Assembly: GCA_024867545.1 (NCBI GenBank)
Contig: JANFNE010000040.1
Span: forward strand, 372,001-436,000
DNA from: Phytopythium helicoides
Taxonomy: Eukaryota; Oomycota; Peronosporomycetes; Pythiales; Pythiaceae
DNA: 64,000 nucleotides
Reading direction: 5' to 3'
Both the position numbers and the translations under genes were made by a program. Positions within the stretch are counted from its first letter, which is position 1, and every line of letters starts with the position of its first letter. Shown here piece by piece: positions 10,331 through 20,921 of the stretch. Under the pieces are notes generated by a model. The model had not been told where the DNA came from. It worked only from the letters and a program-made list of their open reading frames with translations, and did no database searches.

Positions 10331-11164
10331 ATGGCGAGCGGCGCGATCATCATGCTTCTGCGCGTACTCACGGCGCTGGCGGCGTTCGTGGTCATTTTGA
10401 GCCCCTCGCCCGCTATCTACCGCATCCACAAGAACAAGGACGTCGGCCACCTCACCATATTCCCGCTTGCATCGCTCCTCATCAACTCGCACATGTGGAT
10501 GCTCTACGGCTACTTCCGCGGCAACATTTTCCCGGTGATGGTGTCTTTCGGGTTTGGTGACATCGCGACCACCATCTACATCGTCGTCTACTGCCGCTAT
10601 GCTCCCCCAGCCCAGCGAAGGAAGTTCCTGTATGTGCTCGCCGTTCTCTGCTCGATCATGCTTGGTGTCACGATCTACGGCATCGTCGAAGCTGAGAAGG
10701 GAACACCTTACGATCACATCAGCCACGTCGTCGGGGTTTTCGCCATCCTCACGGCCATTGCGCTGTATGGAGCTCCGTTCTTTGAGCGTGTTGTGCTCGT
10801 CATGCGCACCAAGAACGCCGAGTGCATCCAGATTGCCATGGTCGTCGCGGGGTTCACAAACAACTCGCTGTGGGTCATCTACACGGCTCTGGACGGCAAC
10901 TGGCTGCAGTTCATCCCGAATATCATCTGTGTTCCGCTTGGAATCACCATGATCGTGCTGTACATTCTATACAGACCACGACCCAAGGCAACTATGTGCC
11001 AATCACCACAGGGAGGAGAGCACGCCATTTCCATCGTCATCGAGACTCCCAAGTCCGAAATGCCAGACAAGGAGCGGACTCCAAGCGTCCGGTACGAGCC
11101 GCTTGTGTCTCCGCTCGCACCGGTCTCGATCAACATTACTCGATCCACTAGTCATCGAGTTTAA
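10331..11164 (+). CDS. SWEET sugar transporter 7
   Basis: 277 residues with ATG in strong context (ACCATGG). Helix 1 has LSPSPAIYRIHKNKDVGHL, helix 2 INSHMWMLYGYFRGNIFP. The second repeat has YGAPFFERV, CIQIAMVVAG, TNNSLWVIYT and PNIICVPLGI. Together with SWEETs 8-10 it forms a subgroup marked by the R-G-N-I-F-P loop and a Q-I/L-P-M-V helix-6 start. Intronless. The tail has SIVIETPKSEMPDKER and ends YEPLVSPLAPVSI. A 150-bp block is almost identical in DNA to SWEET 8 (see findings). Confidence 0.95.
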   Translation: MASGAIIMLLRVLTALAAFVVILSPSPAIYRIHKNKDVGHLTIFPLASLLINSHMWMLYGYFRGNIFPVMVSFGFGDIATTIYIVVYCRYAPPAQRRKFLYVLAVLCSIMLGVTIYGIVEAEKGTPYDHISHVVGVFAILTAIALYGAPFFERVVLVMRTKNAECIQIAMVVAGFTNNSLWVIYTALDGNWLQFIPNIICVPLGITMIVLYILYRPRPKATMCQSPQGGEHAISIVIETPKSEMPDKERTPSVRYEPLVSPLAPVSINITRSTSHRV

Positions 11165-12493
11165 CTTATCCATCTGCTGTACCAATCAAACCCTTTCTTC
11201 TTGATCAAACAAAATGTGTGAGGAAGCATTGAATGGTCTTGATCACAAGTAACGATCCCATTGTCGTTACAAAATCTCGTTCGCAGCTACTAAACGAGTC
11301 GCGATGGTGGTGATGCTTAATGTTTGATGCGGTGGTGCCGACCCCGATCACTTCACACATCTGCATATGCATTGGTACCGCGTATCTACACCACACCACA
11401 CCTCATGCCCATCTTCGTCTTGATGGCCTTTTTGTCCTTTCTCTTGGTGTCCATCGATCGTGTCGGGCGCCTACGTACACTTCTTACGTCGAGAGGCGAG
11501 GATGAAAGCACTGTTGTTCGCTGTCAACAGTGTATCTGTCGGAAATCCCAAGTTCAATGCGATGGGAGTGAGGTAGCAGTGTCTACTTCAAGCATAATCT
11601 GCATACCAATGGCGGGCTTGACCCCACCCAAACTCAATGAGCGTCAAACCTCCATCCAACTCTTTTCCTCCAGCACCACGCCTCCATGGCTCAGGTGCAT
11701 TCCAACAGGAATTAAACCATGCAGCCAGCCCCATCACTCAGTCATCCCGCCCACTGCGATGGTCATTTTCCTGTGGCATGAGCGCGTCTGAGCGGCGAAA
11801 ACGTTGGTGAAGCGCAAGTCTTGCGTCTTTCGGGATTCCCAAGCGGAAAGGCTGCTTGGACTGCAAAGCCGGTCAGCCAGCTCGTCGTCATGATGGTGCT
11901 CGCGTTTTCTATTGGAGCCGAGTCAGATCCGCTCGGACTATGCACGAGCACCACTTGCGTTTACGCGGCGATCCACAGTGTCGCCGTCTTCAGAAACCGT
12001 CTGCTTGGTGGATTTTACGCCTGTACTCAGGCGCGGATGGGCACGTGGTGACTCCCACGCGTCACTGGCGATCCATCGCCCCGAGATGTGGCCCAATGAC
12101 AGATCGAGTGCCAGGACAACACGACGCAGTCAGCAGCGTGGCGCGTAAGCAGAAGCACTCAGACCAGTCGAGCTGGGTAAAACCCGCTGATGAGACAGCC
12201 ATCTCAAAGCCCAAAATCAGTCCACACAGCTTGCGTCCGTGCTCCATAGTTGCACTGTCCAGCACGGCAACGCGTTTAACCGCGTCTTTTCACGCGGACC
12301 AGGACTCCACGGCTCAGCCTTGGGTCTGGCTGAGAGATTTTCAGCGTCGAGCCGAGAGCTCTGGCAATCCACTCCCGCTCTCACTTTCCAATCTGCGCCG
12401 TAACTTCGATGCTCAATCGCCTGAGCGCCAGCCCTCTCTCGACCTCTACCCTCCAGTCGCTCGCGATCTATCGCTTCAGCTAATCGGGAAACC
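11165..12493. other. 1.3-kb intergenic, SWEET 7-8
   Basis: No recognisable gene. Open frames at 11324-11791 and 11856-12497 lack domains and a plausible start. A GC-rich stretch just before SWEET 8 is probably its leader. Confidence 0.35.
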
Positions 12494-13348
12494 ATGACGA
12501 GCAGCTCAGTCTTCATGGCCCTGCGCATTATCACGGCCCTCTGCTCCTTCATGGTCGTGCTCAGCCCGGCACCGGCCATCTACCGCATCCACAAGAACAA
12601 GGACGTCGGCCACCTCACCATATTCCCGCTCGCCTCGCTCCTCATCAACTCGCACATGTGGATGCTCTACGGCTACTTCCGCGGCAACATTTTCCCGGTG
12701 ATGGTGTCTTTCGGGTTTGGTGACATCGCGACCGCCATCTACATCGTCGTCTACTACCACTACGCGCCTCCATCCCAGAAGAGGAAGTTTTTGTACGTCC
12801 TGGGAGTATTGATCCCAGTTCTGGTGATCATCACGGTCTACGGCGTCGTCGCGGGAGTTGGTGCAACGGACCAAACCAACAACCAGATTTCCCATGTCAT
12901 GGGCTACATTGGTGTTGTGACGGCGATCTCTCTCTATGGAGCACCCTTCTTTGAGCGTGTCGTACTCGTCATGCGCACCAAGAACGCCGAGTGCATCCAG
13001 ATCGTCATGGTCATCGCCGGATTTGCCAACAATCTGTCTTGGAGCATTTACACAATTCTCGACGAGAACTGGATCCAGCTTATCCCGAACGCTGTCTGCG
13101 TCCCGCTCGGGGTTACGATGATCTTGCTTTATGTACTTTACAAGCCACGCCACGAGCCGACGGTTTGTCTTTCTCCACAAGACGGAGAGCACGTCATTTC
13201 TATTGTCATTGAGACGCCCAAGTCCGAGATGCTGGAGAAAGAGCGGACAACGAGTATCCGGTACGAGCCTCTCGTGTCGCCTCTCGCTCCTGTCCACGCT
13301 GTCACTATCACTGCTGGCGTTCGCGACAATGATATCATACTCCATTAG
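12494..13348 (+). CDS. SWEET sugar transporter 8
   Basis: 284-residue close paralogue of SWEET 7: same KNKDVGHLTIFPL, INSHMWMLYGYFRGNIFP and FFERVVLVMRTKNAE signatures. Helix 6 reads ANNLSWSIYT, so the usual LW is replaced by LSW, a change near the second-repeat pore position. ATG at 12494 (ACCATGA). Intronless. Tail carries VIETPKSEMLEKER and YEPLVSPLAPV like SWEET 7, then a divergent end. Confidence 0.94.
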   Translation: MTSSSVFMALRIITALCSFMVVLSPAPAIYRIHKNKDVGHLTIFPLASLLINSHMWMLYGYFRGNIFPVMVSFGFGDIATAIYIVVYYHYAPPSQKRKFLYVLGVLIPVLVIITVYGVVAGVGATDQTNNQISHVMGYIGVVTAISLYGAPFFERVVLVMRTKNAECIQIVMVIAGFANNLSWSIYTILDENWIQLIPNAVCVPLGVTMILLYVLYKPRHEPTVCLSPQDGEHVISIVIETPKSEMLEKERTTSIRYEPLVSPLAPVHAVTITAGVRDNDIILH

Positions 13349-13743
13349 ACCAAGATAGTTAGTAATAGACTTCGTTAGCGCTTTCGTTCTTTGATCTTGG
13401 GTAGTTCGTTCCAGCATGAAGCGTGCCGACGAATTTTGTACCAACAACAAGTCCAGAATGGAGGCTGTTGTGGAGCGTAGCTTGCCTGCACCAAACCTAC
13501 ATGGCAGTCTTTTGATGTTGTGCGACACGAGCGTGGAAATTTGCTCCTGGACGAAGTGTACGGAAGCGAGCTGTCCTGTGCCGTACTTTGCCGCGAGTCA
13601 AGCTTCAGTTCATGCGGCGAGGATAGTTCGCCCATGCAGACTAACAAAGATTGGGGCCAAGTCAGCGTCACCTTGAGGCTCTGAGATGCAAACTCCTCTT
13701 TCTCGATCATTTTCATATTTGACTGCTATCCTGCACAACAAGG

Positions 13744-14589
13744 ATGTTGATTCTCCGCATCTTGACTGGACTGACAGCGACGCTGATGGTGTTAAGTCCT
13801 TCTATCACGATGGCCAAGATCATTCGAAACAAGACCATTGGCAGCGCGTCCATCTTCCCGCTGCTATCTTTGCTCTCCAACTCGTTTGTGTGGACCCTGT
13901 ACGGCTTCCTGAGCGGCAATATATTCCCAGTCGCAGCTGCGTTCGGGCTCGGAGTTGTTGCGTCAATTTTCTACCTGATCGTGTTCGACCGGTACTGCGA
14001 TTCCAAGTCCCAGCGCAATCGCAACCTGGCGGCGTCGGGAGTTGTGACCGTACTACTGGTGACAGTTGCGGTCTACGCGGTCGTTTCGACCTCTACCTAC
14101 AGCGGTGATCCGACATCGATCGTCGGATACATCGGGATCGTGACGGCCGTTCTGCTTTATGGCGCTCCGATGGAAAAGGCTATTCAGGTGTGGAGATCCA
14201 AGAATGCGGAGTCAGTGCAGCTTCCGATGGTCATCTGCGGTGTGCTGCACAACTCGCTTTGGGTGCTTTACACTCTGCTGGACGGCAATTGGTTCATGTT
14301 TGTTCCCAACATGATCAGCCTCCCGCTCGGGCTCTTTATGCTCACTCTATGCATTTGGTATCGATCCAAGCGCGTCGCTGAGCGAAATGTTGAGCTTCCG
14401 AGCTCTGAGACGCTGGCGATCACAGTCGTTTTGTCTCCTAGGAAACCAGCATGCGATGGGATTGCCAAGATGTCGAGTCCGTCGCTCTGCTACGTCTACG
14501 AGAGTGCGTCAACACCTCTGGCGCCTGTGTCGATCAGCTCTAGAGACAGCTACGGTAGAAGTAGCTCCGGCGTGATTCATGTGCTCTAA
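13744..14589 (+). CDS. SWEET sugar transporter 9
   Basis: 281 residues. The ATG at 13744 gives an N-terminus about eight residues shorter than SWEET 8 but still complete for helix 1 (MLILRILTGL). First repeat: LSPSITMAKIIRNKTIG, SNSFVWTLYGFLSGNIFP. Second repeat: YGAPMEKAIQVWRSKNAESVQLPMVICG, LHNSLWVLYT, PNMISLPLGL. The second-repeat Asn is shifted (HNSLW instead of NNSLW). Intronless, only 395 bp after SWEET 8. Tail has VVLSPRKP and ends S-T-P-L-A-P-V. Confidence 0.93.
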   Translation: MLILRILTGLTATLMVLSPSITMAKIIRNKTIGSASIFPLLSLLSNSFVWTLYGFLSGNIFPVAAAFGLGVVASIFYLIVFDRYCDSKSQRNRNLAASGVVTVLLVTVAVYAVVSTSTYSGDPTSIVGYIGIVTAVLLYGAPMEKAIQVWRSKNAESVQLPMVICGVLHNSLWVLYTLLDGNWFMFVPNMISLPLGLFMLTLCIWYRSKRVAERNVELPSSETLAITVVLSPRKPACDGIAKMSSPSLCYVYESASTPLAPVSISSRDSYGRSSSGVIHVL

Positions 14590-15284
14590 AAAATGAATAT
14601 CTTTTCGTGCGGAATGACAATCCAGCCCCGAGGCGAATGACGTGGCTTCCACTCGCTGGCGTCAGGAATCTCTCTGTCGATCTCATTTTCTGAGGTGGGC
14701 GAGGTGCCAGCCCACGAGCCAACCACTGGACACCCTCACCTATCATCGAGTCTGCTTGGTGGCGGCATCGCACGCGTCGTGACCGCTCGTGGTGCTTCGC
14801 GATGCGACGCTCGCTATTCAATGGCGACTGGGCGGGACCCGATCAGATATGACGCGCGTAATGTCATCTCTTCTAATATAGTAAATAGAAGCAAATTTAT
14901 TGCTAATCTAATGATTTAGATATGAACAAGCACATAGTCACGGTGCCGCATCAGCATCAAAACTGAAGTTTTGACCGGTTTTGGTGGTTTGTCTCATTTC
15001 TCTTGTGACCAGCGATCCTGTCAGTCGCGGCCGTCGGCCACGAAAAAACTCTCCGCCGACCTTCGTCCGTCGTCCGCCCAGCCCTCTCGCCCGGGCTGTC
15101 TCTCCTTCCCATGTCGGCCCGAGCGGTTCCGAGGGTGTCTGGCTGTCGTGGCAACCGGAGACATCGCTCATTATGCGATTGGCCTCGTCGAGTGCTGGTC
15201 TGCATTCGCAGTCGAGGTCGTCGACTCCAACTTCCTTGGTGAGGCACTCGCACTGGCGTCCAAGTAAACTCATCAGCCTCCACC
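14590..15284. other. intergenic, SWEET 9-10
   Basis: An AT-rich patch near 14865-14925 is followed by GC-rich sequence before SWEET 10. No gene seen; overlapping frames at 14957-15448 are composition artefacts overlapping the SWEET 10 start. Confidence 0.35.
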
Positions 15285-16163
15285 ATGCCGAGCGACTCGG
15301 TCCTCTTGGCGCTCCGCGTACTCACGGCTCTCTCGTCCTTCATCGTGACGCTGAGTCCATCGCCAGTGATTGTCAAGATTTTCAAGACCAAGAGCGTGGG
15401 GCCCATCTCCGTCTTCCCGCTCATCTCGCTACTGGCCAACTCGCACATGTGGATGCTCTACGGCTACTTCCGCGGCAATATCTTCCCGGTTATGGTTTCC
15501 TTCGGCTTTGGCGACATCGCGGCTATTGTATACATCACCATCTACTACCGCTTCTCGGACGAGCGCAAGTACATCCGCTGGGCTATTGCTTGCGGTGTCT
15601 TCCCTCTCCTCGTCATCTCTCTTTACGCCGTCATCGCCTCGCAAGGCGTGACAGGACAAACGCACGCTGAGATCAGTTCCATCATGGGGTACATGGGCAT
15701 CGTAGCCGCCGTGCTGTTGTACGGTGCGCCGTTCGAGAAGGTTGTGCGCGTGCTGCGCACCAAGAACGCGAGCCCGATTCAGATCGTCATGGTTATTTGC
15801 GGAGCGACCAACAATCTACTCTGGGTCATTTACACTTCACTCGACAAGAACTGGTTCATGTTCATCCCCAACATGATCTGCCTGCCGCTCGGACTCGCCA
15901 TGGCGGTGCTGTACATGCTATACAACCCCAAGCGTGCCATCCAGCCCGCCATCAGCCTTCCAGACGGTGAATTGGCCATCACGATCGAGCTGTCGCCCAA
16001 GACTGAGGCCAAACATCTCCAGCCCGAGAGTCCAGTCTACGAGCCCATGTCGTCGCCCCTGGCTCCACTGCGTAGCAGCAGCATGCGAAGTAGCTTCGGG
16101 CAGTCCCCTGTCGTCACTTTTGCCCCCGCCAAGGTGACGTACCCGCCTCACCTCCAGCTCTAG
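15285..16163 (+). CDS. SWEET sugar transporter 10
   Basis: 292 residues, the longest in the array because of its tail. ATG in strong context (CACCATG). First repeat: LSPSPVIVKIFKTKSVGPISVFPL, ANSHMWMLYGYFRGNIFPVMVSFGFGDI. Second repeat: YGAPFEKVVRVLRTKNASPIQIVMVICG, TNNLLWVIYT, PNMICLPLGL. Intronless. The tail has AITIELSPKTE, then SPVYEPMSSPLAPL and a serine-rich extension. Shares the GYFRGNIFPVMVSFGFGDI block with SWEETs 7 and 8. Confidence 0.95.
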   Translation: MPSDSVLLALRVLTALSSFIVTLSPSPVIVKIFKTKSVGPISVFPLISLLANSHMWMLYGYFRGNIFPVMVSFGFGDIAAIVYITIYYRFSDERKYIRWAIACGVFPLLVISLYAVIASQGVTGQTHAEISSIMGYMGIVAAVLLYGAPFEKVVRVLRTKNASPIQIVMVICGATNNLLWVIYTSLDKNWFMFIPNMICLPLGLAMAVLYMLYNPKRAIQPAISLPDGELAITIELSPKTEAKHLQPESPVYEPMSSPLAPLRSSSMRSSFGQSPVVTFAPAKVTYPPHLQL

Positions 16164-17065
16164 GTAGACTATTGAGACGGCAGGTTTTGTGTGAGCTTGC
16201 GTAAATGAACACTATTTATCAGTGACGGAGTGGCAGTTCTCATCCGAAGTACCCTAAACTCACCAACAGTATGGAGTATTTATTACCTCTAAGCAAGCCC
16301 TGCAGGTCACAACTCGACTCCTTCGCGTGTGCGATCTGTTCAAAGCCCGCAAGGCAAGCGTTTGACTAGTAGAAAGGGCTTCCATGGTCAAAACCACAAG
16401 CAGGAATATCGTGCGATCCAGTGACGCCCTTGACGAAGAAAAAACTCGAAGCTATCAGGTTCAACCATAGAGAAGATCTCGATCTGTGAACCACCGAATG
16501 GACGATCGCCTCGAAGGTGGAGATATAATGGAGCGAGGTATTTAGCCAGCATGACAAGACAACAATCTTCACGAGGTGTAAAATGCGCGATGGTGGTGCT
16601 CCATCGCCGGAAGTGACGCAATCAAGCCGGTTATGAGATGCGTACTGTAGGTTACAGTTGCACGCTCATCCAAACTTCGTGATTGGAACGGAAACAGGTG
16701 TGGTGGTCGTCTATTGGTACAACGTTTGACGCTTTTAGCATATTTTGGAGTCTCTTTTGAATTTGTAATGGCTCCACTCATCACGGATTATTTCCTAGAG
16801 TTGTAACCAAACACCGACACAAATGATCCAAACAGGCACACCCCCGAACCGCCTGCACTGCGAGCAGCTCACTCGCCGATTTGCTGCCTGCCGCGCATCC
16901 CTCCAGCTAATTGACCCGTCACGCAAGTCCTCAAGCGGCTCCAAGTGCAGGTTCCCCCGTTTTCCAGGTCCAAGTCGGCGAGTCGCACGTGAGACCGAGT
17001 CGCACGTGACACCACGTCAAGTGAACCCAATTTGACGCCCATTAGCTAGTCGCGACTTTGTCCCC
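16164..17065. other. intergenic, SWEET 10-11
   Basis: No gene supported. The 3' part contains the doubled CACGTG element described separately. Confidence 0.4.
16981..17009. promoter_or_regulatory. direct repeat of a CACGTG-bearing 12-mer upstream of SWEET 11
   Basis: AGTCGCACGTGA occurs at 16981-16992 and again at 16998-17009, 56 bp before the SWEET 11 ATG. CACGTG is a palindromic site bound by bHLH or bZIP factors in many eukaryotes. Its spacing and duplication in a promoter position are suggestive, but binding is inference. Confidence 0.35.
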
Positions 17066-17884
17066 ATGACGGCAGCGGTCGAGTCGGTATTCCGCGTGCT
17101 TGCGGGCTGCACGTCGCTCATGATGATTCTGAGCCCGACGCCAGCCGTGTGGAAGATCTACAAGTCGGGCCAGACGGGCCACACGTCCATCGTGTCGCTC
17201 GTGTCGGTGTTGGCGAATTGCCACGTGTGGATGATGGACGGCTGCCTCACGCACAACTGGTTCCCGGTCTTCGCCACGTTTCTCACGGGCGACTTCATCG
17301 CGCTCGTCTACATCGTCGTCTACGTGCGCGCGACCAAGGACCACAAGTACGTCTGGTCCGTCATCGCGCTCTACGTTGCCGTGCTGGTGCTCATCAGCGC
17401 CTACGCGTTGCTCTCCGGCCTCGGTGTGCTCGGCATCAGCGACCACACACGCAACACCATCATGGGCTACACAGCCATGTGCGTCAGTCTCGTGCTCTAC
17501 TCGTCGCCATTCATCAAGATGCGCGAGGTGCTGCGCACCAAGTCGGCTGAGAGCATGCCCATCCATATGGTCGTCGCCGGCGGCATCAACAACGTCATGT
17601 GGATCGTGTACACGCCCATGGCTGGCATCTGGTTCCTCTTCGTCACCAACGTCGTGTGCTGCACCTTCGCCGTCACCCAGTTCCTGCTCTATCTCGTCTA
17701 CCACCCGAGCAAGGCACGCGCACGCCAGGCCAAGGCCGGTATCAACGTCGACGATCTGCTCGAGAAGGAGGAGGCCAGCACGCTGCAGATCGAGGTCGAC
17801 CGGCAATCGCGTGTCAGCGGGATGGTCCCGGAGAGCCCCAGCTACCAGATCCTTCCGTCGCCGCTCGCGCCGCTGCGGCAGTGA
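17066..17884 (+). CDS. SWEET sugar transporter 11
   Basis: 272 residues, ATG in CCCCATG context. First repeat: LSPTPAVWKIYKSGQTGHTSIV, ANCHVWMMDGCLTHNWFP. The usual Y-G of helix 2 is D-G here and in SWEET 12, a subgroup mark. Second repeat: YSSPFIKMREVLRTKSAESMPIHMVVAG, INNVMWIVYT. Unlike the related SWEET 12 it has no intron at the W-M junction. Tail is rich in E/K and ends SPSYQILPSPLAPL. Confidence 0.94.
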   Translation: MTAAVESVFRVLAGCTSLMMILSPTPAVWKIYKSGQTGHTSIVSLVSVLANCHVWMMDGCLTHNWFPVFATFLTGDFIALVYIVVYVRATKDHKYVWSVIALYVAVLVLISAYALLSGLGVLGISDHTRNTIMGYTAMCVSLVLYSSPFIKMREVLRTKSAESMPIHMVVAGGINNVMWIVYTPMAGIWFLFVTNVVCCTFAVTQFLLYLVYHPSKARARQAKAGINVDDLLEKEEASTLQIEVDRQSRVSGMVPESPSYQILPSPLAPLRQ

Positions 17885-18649
17885 GGCACTGCCGAGTGCT
17901 GAGAGAAGACGAGAGCGTGACCCTGCTACTGACGCCACGAGTCTGCTTACATTAGTTGGGGAAGACTCGTGCCGCTGTTGGGCGGCCGGAGGCTCTTGCC
18001 CGTGCGTGTTAAAATATGTAATGACAAACCTCCTCATGATCAGCTACACTTTCGCTGGTCGGCAATGAGCAAGCAGCCGTGCCGCTCAGTCGCGTCTCAC
18101 AGTCTATGACCGGAGTGTAGGTTCTGTGACGCGTTGGCCCTTGGGATCAAGCCCCAGCTCTTCATTGTCCATTGCGACGCTCAGCGCTATGACCACCAAT
18201 CATGGGAGAAGTGCTGCCTTCCCTGTCGTCAATCACAATCAAAATATGACTGTGTAGACCAGAAGCGCAGCCGACAGCCCACGACAGTACCTCTCTCAAT
18301 GCTGGTTCGGTGGAAATACAGGCGTCTTTGGATTCGCCGACGAACAAGCGCCTACCCTGCATGTTGCAGCTGTACATTGTGCGTCCCCTGAGCCGAGGCG
18401 CCCCGGTAAGGCGACTTGTCGGAGCGGATGGTGCGAGCTCTTTGTATTCAGCGATGAGTGGCGAGCGATCCAGGATGCGCGCGGCTCTGCTTCAAACACC
18501 GCTCCTTGCTCACAGGTCCTTGTCTCAAGTCTGCGCATCCATCCCCATCGCCCTCTGCTTCGCTCACTTGTTCATTTTTGAAGTTGACACGGATGCGTTG
18601 AGCCCCCGAGGCTTCAGCAGAGCGGAGTAAGGAGCCCAACGCAGACGCC
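17885..18649. other. intergenic, SWEET 11-12
   Basis: No supported feature; presumed terminator of SWEET 11 and promoter of SWEET 12. Confidence 0.4.
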
Positions 18650-19577
18650 ATGGCTAACTCGATCGTGGTGCTCATCTTCAAGATCATCGCGACCTGCACG
18701 TCGCTGTCCGTGACGCTGAGTCTGTCGCCGTCACTTTACCGCATCTACAAGGCTCGAGATACGGGTGTCGCATCGGTCTTCCCGCTCGTCGCCGTGCTCG
18801 GGAACTCGCACGTCTGGTAAGTCGAAGTGTTGTGGTGCTGCTTGAGAAATCATGGGAGCTAACTCTTAAACGGACAGGATGTTGGACGGTGTGGTCACCA
18901 AGACTTGGTTCCCTATCTTTACAACCTTCATGATCGCGGACTGCATTTCTGTCGTGTACCTCTCCATTTACATCTACTGCACCAAGAACCGTCGGTCTAC
19001 GCTAAAAGTCGTGGGCACTGGCGTCCTCATCTATCTCCTCATTAGCATCTACGCGCTGCTCGGAGGGCTCGGATTCACCGGACAGTCGCACCGAGGCGTG
19101 GAGAACACCATGGGCTATCTTGGCGTCACAGTCGGACTCAGCATGTACTCGTCCCCGCTGGAACGCATCATGCTTGTGCTCAAGTATCGATCGGCGGCGT
19201 TCATCCCCATTCCAATGGTGGTTGCTGGGATCACCAACAACATCATGTGGATTATCTACACACCGATGGTCGGCAACTGGTTCATGTTCGTGGGCAACGC
19301 CATGTGCCTTGTCGTCGGCATCGTCAACATCACTCTGTACCTGGTTTTCAACCCCAAGACGCACCCGCTGCCCGAAGACTTTAGCTTTACGAACGGTACT
19401 GGTGCTGAGGAACCTCCGCCCACTGACGAGCTCGCCGTCTCCATCATCGCCACACCTCGCGATGTTCCAACGACCTCGCCGAAGAAAGCAGTCGGTAGCC
19501 CAGTGTATGCTTCGCTTAGGTCGCCACTGGAGCCTCTCGAAGTTCAGGTGGCGCCAAATGCACCGAGTCAGCAGTAG
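18650..19577 (+). CDS. SWEET sugar transporter 12 (two exons)
   Basis: Exon 1 18650-18816, intron 18817-18877 (61 bp, GTAAGT...ACAG), exon 2 18878-19577; 288 residues when spliced. Without splicing the frame ends at the TAA in the donor, so splicing is required. The join TG|G restores W-M-L-D-G in helix 2. First repeat: LSPSLYRIYKARDTG, GNSHVW. Second repeat: YSSPLERIMLVLKYRSAAFIPIPMVVAG, TNNIMWIIYT. Tail has two TP/SP sites and ends SPVYASLRSPLEPL. Confidence 0.93.
18817..18877 (+). other. intron of SWEET 12 (shared position)
   Basis: 61 bp, consensus GTAAGT donor and ACAG acceptor, with a CTTAAAC branch-like sequence near the 3' end. Phase 2, splitting the conserved Trp codon. Confidence 0.88.
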
Positions 19578-20059
19578 AGTTGTCGGTTTTACACCAGCGC
19601 GATGCTCAGGCAGGGTGTAATAATGGATGAAACAGCAAAAAATGCAGAGACACCAACCAAACTTGGCGTAACGTTGAACAAACCGCTGAGCTGAAGTACA
19701 CCGTCCTGTACGGATGTGAGATCTTGCACTCGTTGCTCGGGCCTCTGGAGCCACCAGGAGCCTCTTCTTCTTTCGTTCCTTTGCTCATCCAAACATGTTG
19801 CCTGAGGCCACCAACTCGACATTATCGAAAGTAGGTGGATTCGTAAGTCGACTGATGAAATCATACTTGATATTTGTATGATCTATCATTCTTTGCGAAA
19901 TCAATACCCGTCTCGCAGACCGAGAGTGCTTCAACCAAACAATACGATTCGAGTCTCTCCTTATCGTCCACTGCTCCACTCCTCACTCCCGCATTTCCTA
20001 TCCAGTTGTCAACCGCTCAAGTCTCCGCCAGCTCCCGTTTCAACTCCATCCCAATCTCC
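19578..20059. other. intergenic, SWEET 12-13
   Basis: No gene supported. The frame of SWEET 13 stays open back to 19874 but that part is S/T-rich and not transporter-like, probably leader. Confidence 0.4.
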
Positions 20060-20863
20060 ATGTCGATCGCTGTGACCGTCTTCAAGACTCTGGCGAGCCT
20101 CACGTCGTTCATAATGCTGCTGAGCCCGGCCCTCGGCATGTACCGCATTCACAAGGCCAAGTCGGTGGGTGTGGCTTCCTTCTTCCCTCTGGCCACGCTG
20201 CTTGCGAATTCGCACGTCTGGCTGCTCTATGGATACTTCAGCAACCTCATCTTCCCCCTCGTCGTGACGTTCGTTGCCGGTGACATGATCGCGCTCATCT
20301 ACATCGCCATCTACTGGCGCTACACCACCGAGAGACCAAAAGTACTGCGTATGTTTCTCACGGTTATCGCTGCTATGTCAGCATTTACGTTGTTCGGTGT
20401 GCTGGGCAAGCTCGGCTACACTGGTCAGAACGATAAGAGCCTTGGCGACTCGTTTGGGGTGATCGCCGACGTCGTTTCGCTCTGCTTGTATGGCGCACCG
20501 ATGGAGAAGGTTTTCATGGTTCTCAAACACAAGTCAGCTGTGTACTTCCAGATCCACATGGTCATTGCGGGGCTCACCAACAATACGACCTGGTTTGTCT
20601 ACGGCATCGTGACCAACAACTGGTTCATCATCGGCCCGGACATTCTGTACATCACGATCGGAACGACCTCGCTGGCGCTCTGCATTATCTACAACCCAAA
20701 GACGCACCCGCTGACTCTCGAAAATGAAGTATGCAAGTCTGGCGCTGAATTGTCAGTGTCCATCGCGATCACACCAACTTGTGCAGACGCCAAGGATGTC
20801 TCTGGAAACCAGAGCCCAAGCTTCGTCGCATTGACTTCTCCAATGGAGATCCAGAAGAGCTAG
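20060..20863 (+). CDS. SWEET sugar transporter 13
   Basis: 267 residues from the ATG at 20060. First repeat: LSPALGMYRIHKAKSVGVASFFPL, ANSHVWLLYGYFSNLIFP. Second repeat: YGAPMEKVFMVLKHKSAVYFQIHMVIAG, TNNTTWFVYG. It is closest to SWEET 15 (LKHKSA.YFQIHMVIAG, NNWFII/HNWFII) yet lacks the intron SWEET 15 has, so the intron was lost or gained exactly. Tail: VSIAITP, then SPSFVALTSP. Ends only 58 bp from the convergent SWEET 14 stop. Confidence 0.94.
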   Translation: MSIAVTVFKTLASLTSFIMLLSPALGMYRIHKAKSVGVASFFPLATLLANSHVWLLYGYFSNLIFPLVVTFVAGDMIALIYIAIYWRYTTERPKVLRMFLTVIAAMSAFTLFGVLGKLGYTGQNDKSLGDSFGVIADVVSLCLYGAPMEKVFMVLKHKSAVYFQIHMVIAGLTNNTTWFVYGIVTNNWFIIGPDILYITIGTTSLALCIIYNPKTHPLTLENEVCKSGAELSVSIAITPTCADAKDVSGNQSPSFVALTSPMEIQKS

Positions 20864-20921
20864 AAAGTTTTGCGAGAGCTGAATAGATCAAATTTGTGTT
20901 GATCTAGGCTGTATGACTACT

